Assembly: GCA_964592645.1 (NCBI GenBank)
Contig: CAZQFV010000025.1
Span: forward strand, 1 to 55,894
Direction of reading: 5' to 3'
Source of the DNA: CAZQFV01 sp964592645
Lineage (GTDB): Bacteria; Chloroflexota; Chloroflexia; DTKN01
Length of the DNA stretch: 55,894 nt
The translations under genes and the position numbers were made by a program. Shown piece by piece: positions 15,759 to 24,106 of the stretch; within the stretch, counting starts at the first letter, position 1, and every line of letters begins with the position of its first letter. The notes beneath the pieces were generated by a model that saw nothing but the letters and a program-made list of their open reading frames with translations, was not told where the DNA came from and did not search any database.

Positions 15759-16622
15759 CTAGCCCAGCCGGGCCAGGACCGGCTGGGGCGAGGAGATGTT
15801 CTTGCTCAACAGGACCTCGGCATCGGGCAGGGCAAAGGCCAGCCCCATCAGTTGCGTCAGGTAGAGCACCGGCATCTTGAGCTCGCGGCCTAGGAAGCGC
15901 GAGACGTCCGCCTGGTACGAGTCCAGGTTCATCTGGCAGAGCGGGCAGACGGTGACGATGCAATCCGCCCCCTCGGCGGCGGTCAACAGATCGCTGACCA
16001 GCTTGATGCCGAGGTCCTTGGCCGTGGTGATGTTGATGCCGCCGCAGCAGCGGGCCTTGAGGCTGAACGGGACGACCTCGGCCCCCAGGGCCTGGAGCAC
16101 GACATCCATGGTCATGGGCTGATCGGGGGCGTCGTAGGCCAGGTAGGGCCGCACCGTCTGGCAGCCGTAGTAAGGGGCCACCTTGAGTCCTTTGAGGTCC
16201 CGCTTCTTGCGCTCCGCGATGGCCTGCGGCCCGATTTCGTTGGCCAGCACGTCCAACATGTGCCGGACGCGCACCCGGCTTTCGTACTTGAGGCCGGCCG
16301 CCGCCAGGATCTCGGCGACCTGGGCCCGCACCTGGGGGTCACGCTGGCAGTGCTTCTCCACCTGGTAGAGGCTCAGGTAGCAGGCGCTGCAGGTGGCGAC
16401 CACCGTGTCCATGCCCATTTTCTCGGCCAGGGCCAGGTTGCGGGCCGGCAGGGCCAGCGACATCAGGTAGTTCACCGCCTGGGCCGGGGAGGAGCCACAA
16501 CAGTTCCAATCCGGGATGGTTACTAGCTCGGCGTCGAGGGCCCGAAAGACACTCCGCGCCGAGACATCGTACTCCACGGCGCTGGCCTCCAGGCTGCAGC
16601 CAGGGTAATAGGCGTACTTCAT
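15759..16622 (-). CDS. hdrB: HdrB-like subunit (first copy)
   Basis: 287 residues with the two CCG domains that in methanogen HdrB bind the noncubane [4Fe-4S] clusters cleaving disulfides. First set: YYPGCSLEAS at the N-terminus, DWNCCGSSP, ATCSACYLS. Second set: YYGCQTVRPY, RCCGGINITT, VCPLCQMNLD. It should reduce or sense a thiol/disulfide partner whose identity in this bacterium is unknown. The start ATG 16622 overlaps the hdrC stop (4 bases). HdrA is not adjacent but is split and encoded 4-10 kb downstream in the same operon. Confidence 0.93.
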   Translation of the reverse strand: MKYAYYPGCSLEASAVEYDVSARSVFRALDAELVTIPDWNCCGSSPAQAVNYLMSLALPARNLALAEKMGMDTVVATCSACYLSLYQVEKHCQRDPQVRAQVAEILAAAGLKYESRVRVRHMLDVLANEIGPQAIAERKKRDLKGLKVAPYYGCQTVRPYLAYDAPDQPMTMDVVLQALGAEVVPFSLKARCCGGINITTAKDLGIKLVSDLLTAAEGADCIVTVCPLCQMNLDSYQADVSRFLGRELKMPVLYLTQLMGLAFALPDAEVLLSKNISSPQPVLARLG

Positions 16623-17221
16623 CGCGACACCTCCTGGCGCGCCTCGATCTCGGCGGCCTTGTCGAACATGGCTTGGATCTGGTCTACCCCCTGGATCTTG
16701 TGTGGGATCAGCGGCATCTTGCCCTTGCGCAGCAGGGCCAGGGCCATCGGCGCAAATCCCAGGACCCGGAAGGGGTTGAGCTTGAGCACCTCGAAATTGA
16801 GCATCCAGCGCATCATCGTCTCGGTCTCGTGCATCCGGCCGGTGCGCCGCACGACATCCATCACCGTCTGGTAGAACCGGGCGCTGTCCACCTTCTTCTC
16901 CATCCCTTTGGCGATCGACATGCGTTTCAGCGCCTGGAAGGTCTCGGTGATCGAGATGCCCCGCGGGCAGCGCACCGTGCAGGAGAAGCAGGTCGTGCAG
17001 AGCCAAAAGGTCTTGCTGTGCAGGACCTCCTCGTACAGCCCCAGTTGGATCATGCGCAGCAACTGCCGCGGGCTATAGTCCATCGCATAGGCCGTGGGGC
17101 AGGAAGCCGTGCAGGTGCCGCACTGGATGCAGGTGAAGAGCTTTCCCCTGTCCGGGACCAGCTTCTCGGCAAAATCGTGGTCCCGTGTCGCTTTCGTCAG
17201 ATCGAACGGTTCCAGGGCCAT
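16619..17221 (-). CDS. hdrC: HdrC-like iron-sulfur subunit (first copy)
   Basis: 200-residue ferredoxin-like subunit linking HdrA to HdrB. Two [4Fe-4S] motifs: CIQCGTCTASCPTAYAM near residue 31 and CTTCFSCTVRCPRGISI near residue 77. No membrane helices, so the soluble HdrC type. First gene of the long operon, about 120 bases after a strong promoter. Start ATG 17221 with AGGAGG upstream; the longer frame to 17323 has no support. Confidence 0.93.
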   Translation of the reverse strand: MALEPFDLTKATRDHDFAEKLVPDRGKLFTCIQCGTCTASCPTAYAMDYSPRQLLRMIQLGLYEEVLHSKTFWLCTTCFSCTVRCPRGISITETFQALKRMSIAKGMEKKVDSARFYQTVMDVVRRTGRMHETETMMRWMLNFEVLKLNPFRVLGFAPMALALLRKGKMPLIPHKIQGVDQIQAMFDKAAEIEARQEVSR

Positions 17222-17347
17222 TGTAGACTGCCTCCTCGCTATTGTCTTGCCTATCCTCGCCGTGCCGCCAGCATTCGGCGCCACCGTGGACCATTCAGGG
17301 GGTCTTGGGAAAACACGCTCCACCGGGGTTTTTTTGTAACTTTACCC

Positions 17348-17376
17348 ATGGTAGCACAATCCAGGGCAATTGTCAA
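17348..17376 (-). promoter_or_regulatory. Sigma70-type promoter of the hdrC-...-focA operon
   Basis: TTGACA, 17-base spacer, TACCAT on the minus strand, predicting a start near 17341 and an untranslated leader of about 120 bases. The 17222-17442 gap holds no gene. No other strong promoter was found before focA, so a 16-kb transcript is plausible. Confidence 0.7.
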
Positions 17377-17442
17377 AACGAGATGGGGCAAATGTCCCCC
17401 CTTTTGTGTCGAATTCCGTCATGCGCCGGTGGGCTGTCTCCG

Positions 17443-19128
17443 TCACGGGGTCTCGGTCGCCTCCTCCGGCCGCAGCGGCAGGAACACGGTGAAGGTCGTC
17501 CCCTTACCGACCGCGCTCTCCACGCCGATGCGCCCGCCGTACCGGTCCACCAGGCTCTTGACGATGGACAGCCCCAGCCCGGTGCCCTCGCGCTCGACGG
17601 CCTTGGCGTTCTCGGCCCGGAAGAACTCCTCGAACAGGTGGGCCTGCGCCTCCTGGGGGATGCCGATCCCGGTGTCGCGCACCGTGAGGCGCGCTTCCCC
17701 GTCCAGGCGCTCCAGGACCACCTCGACGCGCCCACCCCGGGGCGTGTATTTGATGGCGTTGCCCACCAGGTTGACCAGGATGCGCTCGATGCCCTCCGCG
17801 GTGGCCACGACCGTCAGCGCCTCCGCGGCAACCCCCACGCGCAGCTCCTGGGCCTTCTCATCGGCCACCGGCCGGAGCTGGTTCACCACCTTGTCGACGA
17901 GCGGGTTGATGACGACCGGGTGAGGCGATTCGGCGAGGTGCTCGGCCTTGCCGGCCGCCAGGTCCAGCAGATCGTCGATCAGTTGCTGCAGCACGACGGC
18001 CCGCCGCTCTGCCCGCGCGATCAGCTCCTTCTGTTTCTCCGAAATCTCGCCGGCATAGCCGCTGGCGATAACCCGCAGCAGGCTCTGCACGGTGGCGACG
18101 GGAGAACGCAGCTCGTGCGTCACCGTGAGCACGAACTGCGACTTGGCCCGGTCGATCTGCTCCAGCTTCTGATAGGCCATGGCGTTGGCGATGGCCACCG
18201 CGGCCTCGTTGGCGATCGCCAAGAGGAAATCGGCCTCCCGCCCGCCGTAGCGCTCGCAGGCGGCGCTGTACACGCGGATGACACCGATGGCCTTGCCGCG
18301 GGCCATGAGGGGGGCGCACAGGATGGAGCAGATGCCCTCGCGCTCCAGTTCCTTGGGGTACTGGGTGCGGGGGTCGTGCGGCGCGTCCAGGACGATCACC
18401 GGCCGGCCTTGCAGGGCCTCGCGGTCGATGCCGCTCTGCCGCACCTCCACCGGGCCCTTTTGCAGGTACTCCTCGCTGAGCCCCCAGGCGGCGGCGATCC
18501 CCAGCGACTGCCCCGTCTCGTCGAGGAGGCGGATGGAGCAGCCCTTGCCGCCGAACGCCTGGGCGGTGCGCTGGACGACGGTCTGCAGGACCTCGGAGAG
18601 GTTCAGGGACGAGGTGGCCGCACGGGCGATCTCGTAGAGCGTCTCCATGCGCGAGTAGGCCCGCTCCAGGTCCTGCCGCAGGGCCAGGACCTCGCGGTCC
18701 GGCGGCGCCGCCGTCTGCCCGGAGAGATGCTCCTGGAACCACCGCTGGAAAGCGGGGTCCTCGGGCCGCTCCAACTGCTGGAGCTCGTCGGGGCGAAAGG
18801 GAAAGATCTTGACGATCCAGCCTTGGCCGTACGGCTCGCGGTGGATCAGGCGGGCGTTCTCCTGCAGGAGGGGGTTGGTGGCGGCGACCTCGCCGCTGAC
18901 GGCGGCGCGCAGGCGGACGATGCCGGCCTCGGTCTCCAGGGCGGTGAGCTGTTCCCCCTGCTCTACCTGTCGGCCGACCCGCGGCAGTTCGATGTAGAGG
19001 ATCGCCCCGGCCATCTGCAGCGCATAGTCGGTCATGCCCTGGACGGCCAACCGGCCCTCCATGCGCACCCAGTTGTGGAAGTGGTCGTACAGCCGATCCT
19101 CGGGAAACTCGTAGCGTCCGATGCGCAT
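17443..19128 (-). CDS. Histidine kinase with GcvH-like N-terminus and GAF domain
   Basis: 561 residues, cytoplasmic. Residues about 4-110 follow glycine-cleavage H protein (YEFPEDRLYDHFHNWVRMEG, TDYALQMAGAILYIELP, AAVSGEVAATNPLLQEN, PYGQGWIVKIFP). The lipoyl-lysine position is not Lys: the segment reads ETEAGIVRL instead of the usual ESVKAV-type loop. Residues about 170-320 are a GAF domain. The kinase core follows: FVLTVTHELRSPVATVQSL (phospho-acceptor His), NLVGNAIKYTPRGGRVEV (N box), DTGIGIP and GTGLGLSIVKSLVDRYGG. Start ATG 19128 is almost touching the stop of the AsnC-receiver gene, so the two are probably cotranslated. The H-like domain may be a sensor or docking surface. Confidence 0.9.
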   Translation of the reverse strand: MRIGRYEFPEDRLYDHFHNWVRMEGRLAVQGMTDYALQMAGAILYIELPRVGRQVEQGEQLTALETEAGIVRLRAAVSGEVAATNPLLQENARLIHREPYGQGWIVKIFPFRPDELQQLERPEDPAFQRWFQEHLSGQTAAPPDREVLALRQDLERAYSRMETLYEIARAATSSLNLSEVLQTVVQRTAQAFGGKGCSIRLLDETGQSLGIAAAWGLSEEYLQKGPVEVRQSGIDREALQGRPVIVLDAPHDPRTQYPKELEREGICSILCAPLMARGKAIGVIRVYSAACERYGGREADFLLAIANEAAVAIANAMAYQKLEQIDRAKSQFVLTVTHELRSPVATVQSLLRVIASGYAGEISEKQKELIARAERRAVVLQQLIDDLLDLAAGKAEHLAESPHPVVINPLVDKVVNQLRPVADEKAQELRVGVAAEALTVVATAEGIERILVNLVGNAIKYTPRGGRVEVVLERLDGEARLTVRDTGIGIPQEAQAHLFEEFFRAENAKAVEREGTGLGLSIVKSLVDRYGGRIGVESAVGKGTTFTVFLPLRPEEATETP

Positions 19129-19129
19129 A

Positions 19130-20062
19130 TCAGTTCTCGATGCCGTTCGCCGTCCCCGGGCCGCGGGCGCCTGGTGGCTCATCTTTCCTGGGGCCCGCCG
19201 GCCCTTCCTGGCCGATGAACCTCCGCACCTTGTCCAGGAGCTGCTGCGGCTCGATCGGCTTGTCCACGAAATCGTCAAACGGCAGCTCTTCGTTCGGCGG
19301 CAGGCTGCCGGCCCACCGGGAAGCGCGTATGGCCGAGATGGCCAGCAGGGGCACCCCCCGCAGCCGCTTGTCCGCCCGCACCGCCTGGGCCACCTCCAGC
19401 CCGGCCAGCGGCGTCTCCATCATCAGGTCCAGCAGCACCAACTGCGGCTGCTGGGTAAGCAGGAAGGCCAGCGCCTCGCGGCTGTTGGCGGCCGCAGCCA
19501 CCCGGCAGCCGTCCGCCTCCAGCACCATCTGGGCCGCGGCGACGAAATCGGCATCGTCGTCCACCACCAGGATCAGCGGGCACGGCGCTGCCGCTCTTTC
19601 GACCGCTATGTCCGGCAACTGCCAGTCGCTCAGGCGCTTTTCCGTCCGCAGGATGTAGGAGGTCTGGCTGTCCTTGATGCCGGGGATCGTCGCCACGCGC
19701 CCGGTGAGGAACGGCAGCAGGTCGTCGCCGGAGGGCAGCGCCACCCGCAGCAGCAGGTCATGCGCCCCCGAGGTGTAGATGACCTCCCGGACCTCGGGCA
19801 TGGCCGCCAGCCGCTGCCCAATCCGGGTCAGCTTGTCCAGGTCGGCCTGCAGGTAGACCACCGCCTCAACGCCCAAGCCCACCCGGCGTGGGTCCACGCA
19901 GGCCACGACCTCCATCACCTGCTCCGCCAGCAGGCGCTCGACGCGGCGGCGCGCCGTGGCTTCGCTGATGCCGGCAATGCGGGCCAGGTCAGCGTAACAC
20001 AGGCGGCCATCCTTCTGCAGATGGGAGATGATCTGGCGATCCAGGGCATCGGGCCGGTACAT
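19130..20062 (-). CDS. Lrp/AsnC-type regulator fused to a receiver domain
   Basis: 310 residues. Residues 1-60 are an AsnC winged HTH (LDRQIISHLQKDGRLCYADL, ISEATARRRVERLL). Residues 65-160 are an RAM-type ligand/oligomer domain (VVYLQADLDKLTRIGQRL). Residues about 180-295 are a CheY-like receiver (LILVVDDDADFVAAAQMVLE, LVLLDLMMETP with the phospho-Asp, and KPIEPQQLLDKV). The receiver is a close paralogue of the lone receiver at 20459-20839. Likely a phosphorylation-responsive AsnC-type transcription factor acting with the downstream kinase. Start ATG 20062, about 30 bases from the predicted transcript start. Confidence 0.88.
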   Translation of the reverse strand: MYRPDALDRQIISHLQKDGRLCYADLARIAGISEATARRRVERLLAEQVMEVVACVDPRRVGLGVEAVVYLQADLDKLTRIGQRLAAMPEVREVIYTSGAHDLLLRVALPSGDDLLPFLTGRVATIPGIKDSQTSYILRTEKRLSDWQLPDIAVERAAAPCPLILVVDDDADFVAAAQMVLEADGCRVAAAANSREALAFLLTQQPQLVLLDLMMETPLAGLEVAQAVRADKRLRGVPLLAISAIRASRWAGSLPPNEELPFDDFVDKPIEPQQLLDKVRRFIGQEGPAGPRKDEPPGARGPGTANGIEN

Positions 20063-20099
20063 AGGCACCCCTTTGTGCCACAAGGAACAATCCAGGGGT

Positions 20100-20128
20100 A
20101 GTATACTACGATGGGAGGAATCTGTCAA
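20100..20128 (-). promoter_or_regulatory. Sigma70-type promoter of the AsnC-receiver/kinase genes
   Basis: TTGACA, 17-base spacer, TATACT on the minus strand; start near 20093. The short leader contains an imperfect dyad, CCTTGTGGCACAAAGG (20069-20084), a candidate autoregulatory site. Confidence 0.75.
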
Positions 20129-20218
20129 GAAGGGCTATGTGCAAGACGGATTCCATCACCCAGGCCATGCTGATAATGGATTCCGTCCTTCTCGTTGGAG
20201 GGATCGCCCTTGGAGAAG

Positions 20219-20423
20219 CTGCGTAATGAAGTCTGGCCTTTCGCGACTAGGCACGGTCTTTCACCGCCGAGAATGCCGAGGACGCCGAGAGAAGCATGCC
20301 GGGAGATTTTCGCGGGCGGAAAACCAGGAAAATCTCCGCGCTCTCTGCGTCCTCGGCGGTGCAATCTTCCCTGTGCTTGTCCGGCTACCTTGCTGCTTGA
20401 AAGGGCCAAACTTTATTACGCAG
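20219..20423. repeat. MITE-like element with nested inverted repeats
   Basis: About 205 bases in the gap 20063-20458. Outer arms: CTGCGTAATGAAGTCTGGCC (from 20219) against the complement of GGGCCAAACTTTATTACGCAG (ending 20423). Inner arms: ACCGCCGAG plus 9-base GCCGAGGAC-type units (20263-20291), and AAAATCTCCGCG with CTCTCTGCGTCCTCGGCGGT (20329-20360). The whole can fold as one long hairpin. No ORF inside. Looks like a non-autonomous mobile or REP-type element. Confidence 0.65.
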
Positions 20424-20458
20424 AGTGGGCGACTTGGCCCTGCAACCCACGATCGGCG

Positions 20459-20839
20459 TTACTTGATCCAGGTCTTGACCTTGGCCAGGAGCTGCTGCGG
20501 GTCGGGCGGCTTGACCACAAAGTCGACGATGTTGAGGTATTGGTCCGTCGGGAAGGAGCTGGCGTACTCGGTGTTGGTGATCGAGGAGACCATCAGCACC
20601 GGGACCTGGCTCAGCTCGGGGTCATCGAAGATAGCCTGCGTGGTATAGTACCCGTCGAGGGGGCTGGCCATCATCACGTCCATCAGCACCATGTTGGGGC
20701 GGTTGGCGCGCATCTTTTCCAGGCCGGTCTTGCCGTCGGGAGCATCCTCGACCAGGTACCCGGCGCTCTCCAGGATCAGCCGGACGGCCATGACAAAGTC
20801 GGCATCGTCGTCCACGATGAGGATCCGTTTTGCTTCCAT
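20459..20839 (-). CDS. Stand-alone response regulator (receiver only)
   Basis: 126 residues forming one CheY-like domain: ILIVDDDADFVMAVRLILE, MVLMDVMMASPLDGYYTTQA with the phospho-Asp, SSITNTEY and VKPPDPQQLLAKVKTWI with the conserved Lys. There is no output domain. Strong similarity to the receiver of the AsnC fusion upstream, including the C-terminal KPxxPQQLLxKV signature, suggests duplication and perhaps competition for the same kinase. Start ATG 20839. Confidence 0.9.
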   Translation of the reverse strand: MEAKRILIVDDDADFVMAVRLILESAGYLVEDAPDGKTGLEKMRANRPNMVLMDVMMASPLDGYYTTQAIFDDPELSQVPVLMVSSITNTEYASSFPTDQYLNIVDFVVKPPDPQQLLAKVKTWIK

Positions 20840-20957
20840 TTCTTGTTCTCCATTTTGCTTTGGCCCCGGCACCCTGCCGAAACCCCGAGGCCTCGCTCGC
20901 CTCCCTGCTAGTACGCATCAGAAGGGCGATCGTTCCCGCTGCCTGGATCGGCCGGCG

Positions 20958-21335
20958 CTATTGCCCCAACGCCGCCTTGAACTCCTGCCAGTCGAACCCG
21001 GTGATCGCCCTGAGCCCCATATAGGCGCGGAATTTCTTCGGCTTCGCCTCGCCCGGCAGGGTCAGGACCAGGCTGTTGCCCACCACCTGGACGCCGTCCA
21101 ACCGGACGTTGTACGTCTTCTCCAGGTTGGGCTTGCCCCAGGCGTTGAGCTGGATCAGGACCAGGCGCCCCTCGGTGACGCCGCCGTACCAGTACTTCAG
21201 GGCGAAACTGAACAGGCTGGAGACGAGCATCATCGCCCAGAAAGGACCCGAGACAAAGCTGCCGACGCTGCGCAGGGTCTCTCCCGGGTTCAAGAGAGTG
21301 GTCAACGCCTGTCGTGCCGTATCTGCAGCTTTCAT
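20958..21335 (-). CDS. Hypothetical protein, 125 aa, one membrane segment
   Basis: Not recognised. The N-terminal helix TARQALTTLLNPGETLRSVG precedes one hydrophobic stretch (PFWAMMLVSSLFSFALKYWY, about residues 31-50). The rest is beta-rich and basic (VVGNSLVLTLPGEAKPKKFR). It follows fdhA by 68 bases on the same strand, so it may be the last gene of that unit, or belong with the receiver gene. Start ATG 21335. The 118-base gap to the next gene shows nothing clear. Confidence 0.6.
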   Translation of the reverse strand: MKAADTARQALTTLLNPGETLRSVGSFVSGPFWAMMLVSSLFSFALKYWYGGVTEGRLVLIQLNAWGKPNLEKTYNVRLDGVQVVGNSLVLTLPGEAKPKKFRAYMGLRAITGFDWQEFKAALGQ

Positions 21336-21403
21336 TTTACGCTCCTCGTGTACCGCTCAACCGAATTGGTCGAATCGATGAACTCCAACCGGGCAAGCCC
21401 GGG

Positions 21404-24103
21404 TCAAGCCTTTTCTACCCGCACCGCGCAGACCTTGTACTCCGGGATCTTGGCCACCGGGTCCAGCGCCGCGATCGTCAGCAGATTGGCCGCCGCCTCG
21501 GCAAAGTGGAAGGCGATGAAGACGATGCCGGGCTGGATGCGCTCCGTCACCCAGGACCGGGCGACGATCTCGCCGCGCCGCGAGGTAACCCGCACGCGCT
21601 CGCCGTCCGCCACGCCCAGGCGCTGGGCATCCTCGGGGCTGATCTCGACCAGGGCCTCGGGATAGTGCGCGTGCAGGCCGGCCGACCGGCGGCTCATCGC
21701 GCCGCCGTGGTAGTGGAAGAGCACCCGCCCGGTTGTGAGGAGCAGCGGGTACTCGTCATCGGGTAGCTCGGCGGCCGGCAGATGTTCGACCGGTATAAAG
21801 CGCCCCAGGCCGCGGCTGAACTTGCCCACGTGCAGGATCGGCGTGCCGGGGTGCTCCAGGTTTGGGCAGGGCCACTGCAGCCCGCCCTTCTCCAGCCGCT
21901 CGTAGCGGATGCCGCCGTAGCTGGGCGCCACCGCGGCGACTTCCTCCATAATCTTGGCCGCCGAGTCATAGTGCATTGGATAGCCCATGCGCGTGGACAG
22001 GTCGGCCAGGACCTGCCATTCGAGCCGGGCTTCGCCCGGCGGCGGCAGGGCCGCGCGCACCCGCTGCACCCGCCGCTCGGTGTTGGTGAAGGTGCCGTCC
22101 TTCTCGGCGAAGGAGGGGGATGGGAGGACGACATCGGCCAGCTGGCTCGTGGCCGTGGGAAAGATGTCCTGCACCACCAGGAAATCGAGATGCTCCAGCG
22201 CCTCGCGGGCGTGGTGCAGGTCGGGGTCGCTCATCAGCGGGTCCTCGCCCATGACGTACAGCGCCCGGATGCGGCCCTCGGGCATGGCGTTGACCATTTC
22301 GGTCACGGTCATGCCGACCTTGTCGGGCAGGCCCTGGACGCCCCAGGCCGCCTCGAACTTTGACCTGACCTCGGGATTGGTGACCACCTGGTAGGCGGGA
22401 TAGACATTGGGCAGGCCGCCCATGTCGCAGGCGCCCTGGACGTTGTTCTGGCCGCGGAGCGGGTTGACCCCGCCGCCGGCCACGCCTATGTTGCCCAGGA
22501 GCATCTGCAGGTTGGCGCAGGCGATGACGTTGTGCGTGCCGGTGACGTGCTGGGTGATGCCCATGGCATAGAGGAGGGCACCGGGGCGGTTCTCGGCCAA
22601 CAGGTGGGCGGCGCGGACGATGTCCTCTGCCGGCACGCCGGTGATCTCGGCGACGCGCGCGGGCGGATAGTTGATCAGCACCGCCCGCAGGTCGTCAAAG
22701 CCCTCGGTGCGCAGCGCCACAAAGTCGCGGTCGTACAGCCCTTCCTCCACGAGGACGTGGGCGATCCCGTTCAGCAGGGCGATGTCGGTGCCGGGGCGGT
22801 GCGGCAGGTGGAGGGTGGCATAGTCCACCAGGTCGATGCGCCGCGGGTCGGCGACGATCAGCACCGCGCCGCGCTTGCGCACCGCCTGGCGCACCTTGAT
22901 GCCGATGACCGGGTGCTGCTCGGTGGTGTTGGAGCCGATGACAAAGTAGCAGCGTGCAGCGTTGGCCAGGTCGGCGATCGAGTTGGTCATCGCCCCACTG
23001 CCGAAGGTGGTGGCCAGACCGGCCACCGTGGGGGCGTGTCAAAGTCTGGCACAGTGGTCCACGTTGTTGGTGCCGAGGACCGCCCGGGCAAACTTTTGCG
23101 CCACATAGTTGTCCTCGTTGGTGCACTTGGCCGAGACGAGGATGCCGATGGACTCCGGGCCCGACTCGGCCTTGATCTCGCCCAGGCGCCGGGCGATGAG
23201 GTCGAGCGCCTCATCCCAGGTGGACTCTGCCAGGACGCCGTCCTTGCGCACCAGGGGCTTGGTGAGCCGGTCGGGGTGGTGCACAAAGTCCCAGCCGAAG
23301 CGCCCCTTGACGCAGAGGGCCATGCCGTTGACCGGGGCCTGGGGGTTGGAGGTCACCTTGACGATGCGCCCATCCTTGATGTTCAGGTCAAAGTTGCAGC
23401 CGACGCCGCAGTAGGCGCAGGTGGTGGTGACCCGCTGCATCTCCCAGGTGCGGCCGCCATGGGCAGCGGCCCGCTCGGTGAGCGCCCCGGTGGGGCAATA
23501 GGCCACGCACTGGCCGCAGAACTCGCAGATGGACCGGTCATAGGCGACGTCCTGGCCGGCAATGGGATGGGCCTGGAAGCCGCGGTAGCCCTTGGCGATG
23601 GCGAACCGCCCCTGGATCTCGGCGCAGGCGGTGGTGCAGCGCCAGCAGCCGATGCACTTGTCATAGTCGCGGGCGATAAAGGGGTTGTTGTCACCGATCC
23701 AGTTGAAGCGCTGCGTCCGGCCGCCCTCGAAACGGGTCTTCTCCACACCCAGGAGATAGGCCATGTCCTGGAACTGGCACTGGCCGGCCTGCTCGCACGT
23801 CATGCAGTCCAGCGGGTGCTCGGAGAGCAGCAGTTCGAGCATCAGCCGGCGGACGCGCTGCACCTTTTCCGTGTTGGTGTGCACGACCATGCCATTGGTC
23901 ACCTTGAGCGTACAGGAGGCCTGCAGGGTCCGTTGTCCCTCCACCTCCACCAGGCACAGCCGGCAGGCGGCGTTAGGCGGCTGGTCGCAGTGGTAGCAGA
24001 GGGCCGGGATAGCGATGCCGATCTGTTGGGCGGCCTGCAAGACCGTCTGCGTCTCCTCGGCGAAGGTCTCCTTTCCGTCGATGGTCAACTTCACGAGAGC
24101 CAC
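21404..24103 (-). CDS. fdhA: Selenocysteine formate dehydrogenase with NuoG-like N-terminus
   Basis: 899 residues. Residues 1-215 form a NuoG/HydA-like electron-entry domain: [2Fe-2S] motif (CYHCDQPPNAACRLCLVEV), the His-Cys cluster HPLDCMTCEQAGQCQFQD, and ferredoxin motifs CIGCWRCTTAC and CEFCGQCVAYCPTGAL. The catalytic part follows: CAYCGVGCNF, then an in-frame TGA at codon 355 in DHCARL-Sec-HAPTVAGL, then MGITQHVTG, LLGNIGVAGGGVNPLRGQ and the C-terminal cofactor domain. This is the NAD-linked FdhA architecture paired with fused NuoEF just upstream. Start GTG 24103, six bases after AGGAGG; no ATG is close. The catalytic half is clearly paralogous to the first copy. Confidence 0.95.
22991..23041 (-). 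promoter_or_regulatory. Sec TGA and SECIS-like hairpin of fdhA (second copy)
   Basis: TGA at 23041-23039, then a perfect 7-bp stem GGTGGCC-GGTCT-GGCCACC. The GGTCT loop begins 18 bases after the TGA, as in the first fdhA and E. coli fdhF. A lower stem CGCCCCCAC against GTGGGGCG extends it. The upper hairpin is conserved between the copies while the flanks differ. Confidence 0.9.
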
Positions 24104-24106
24104 GGT

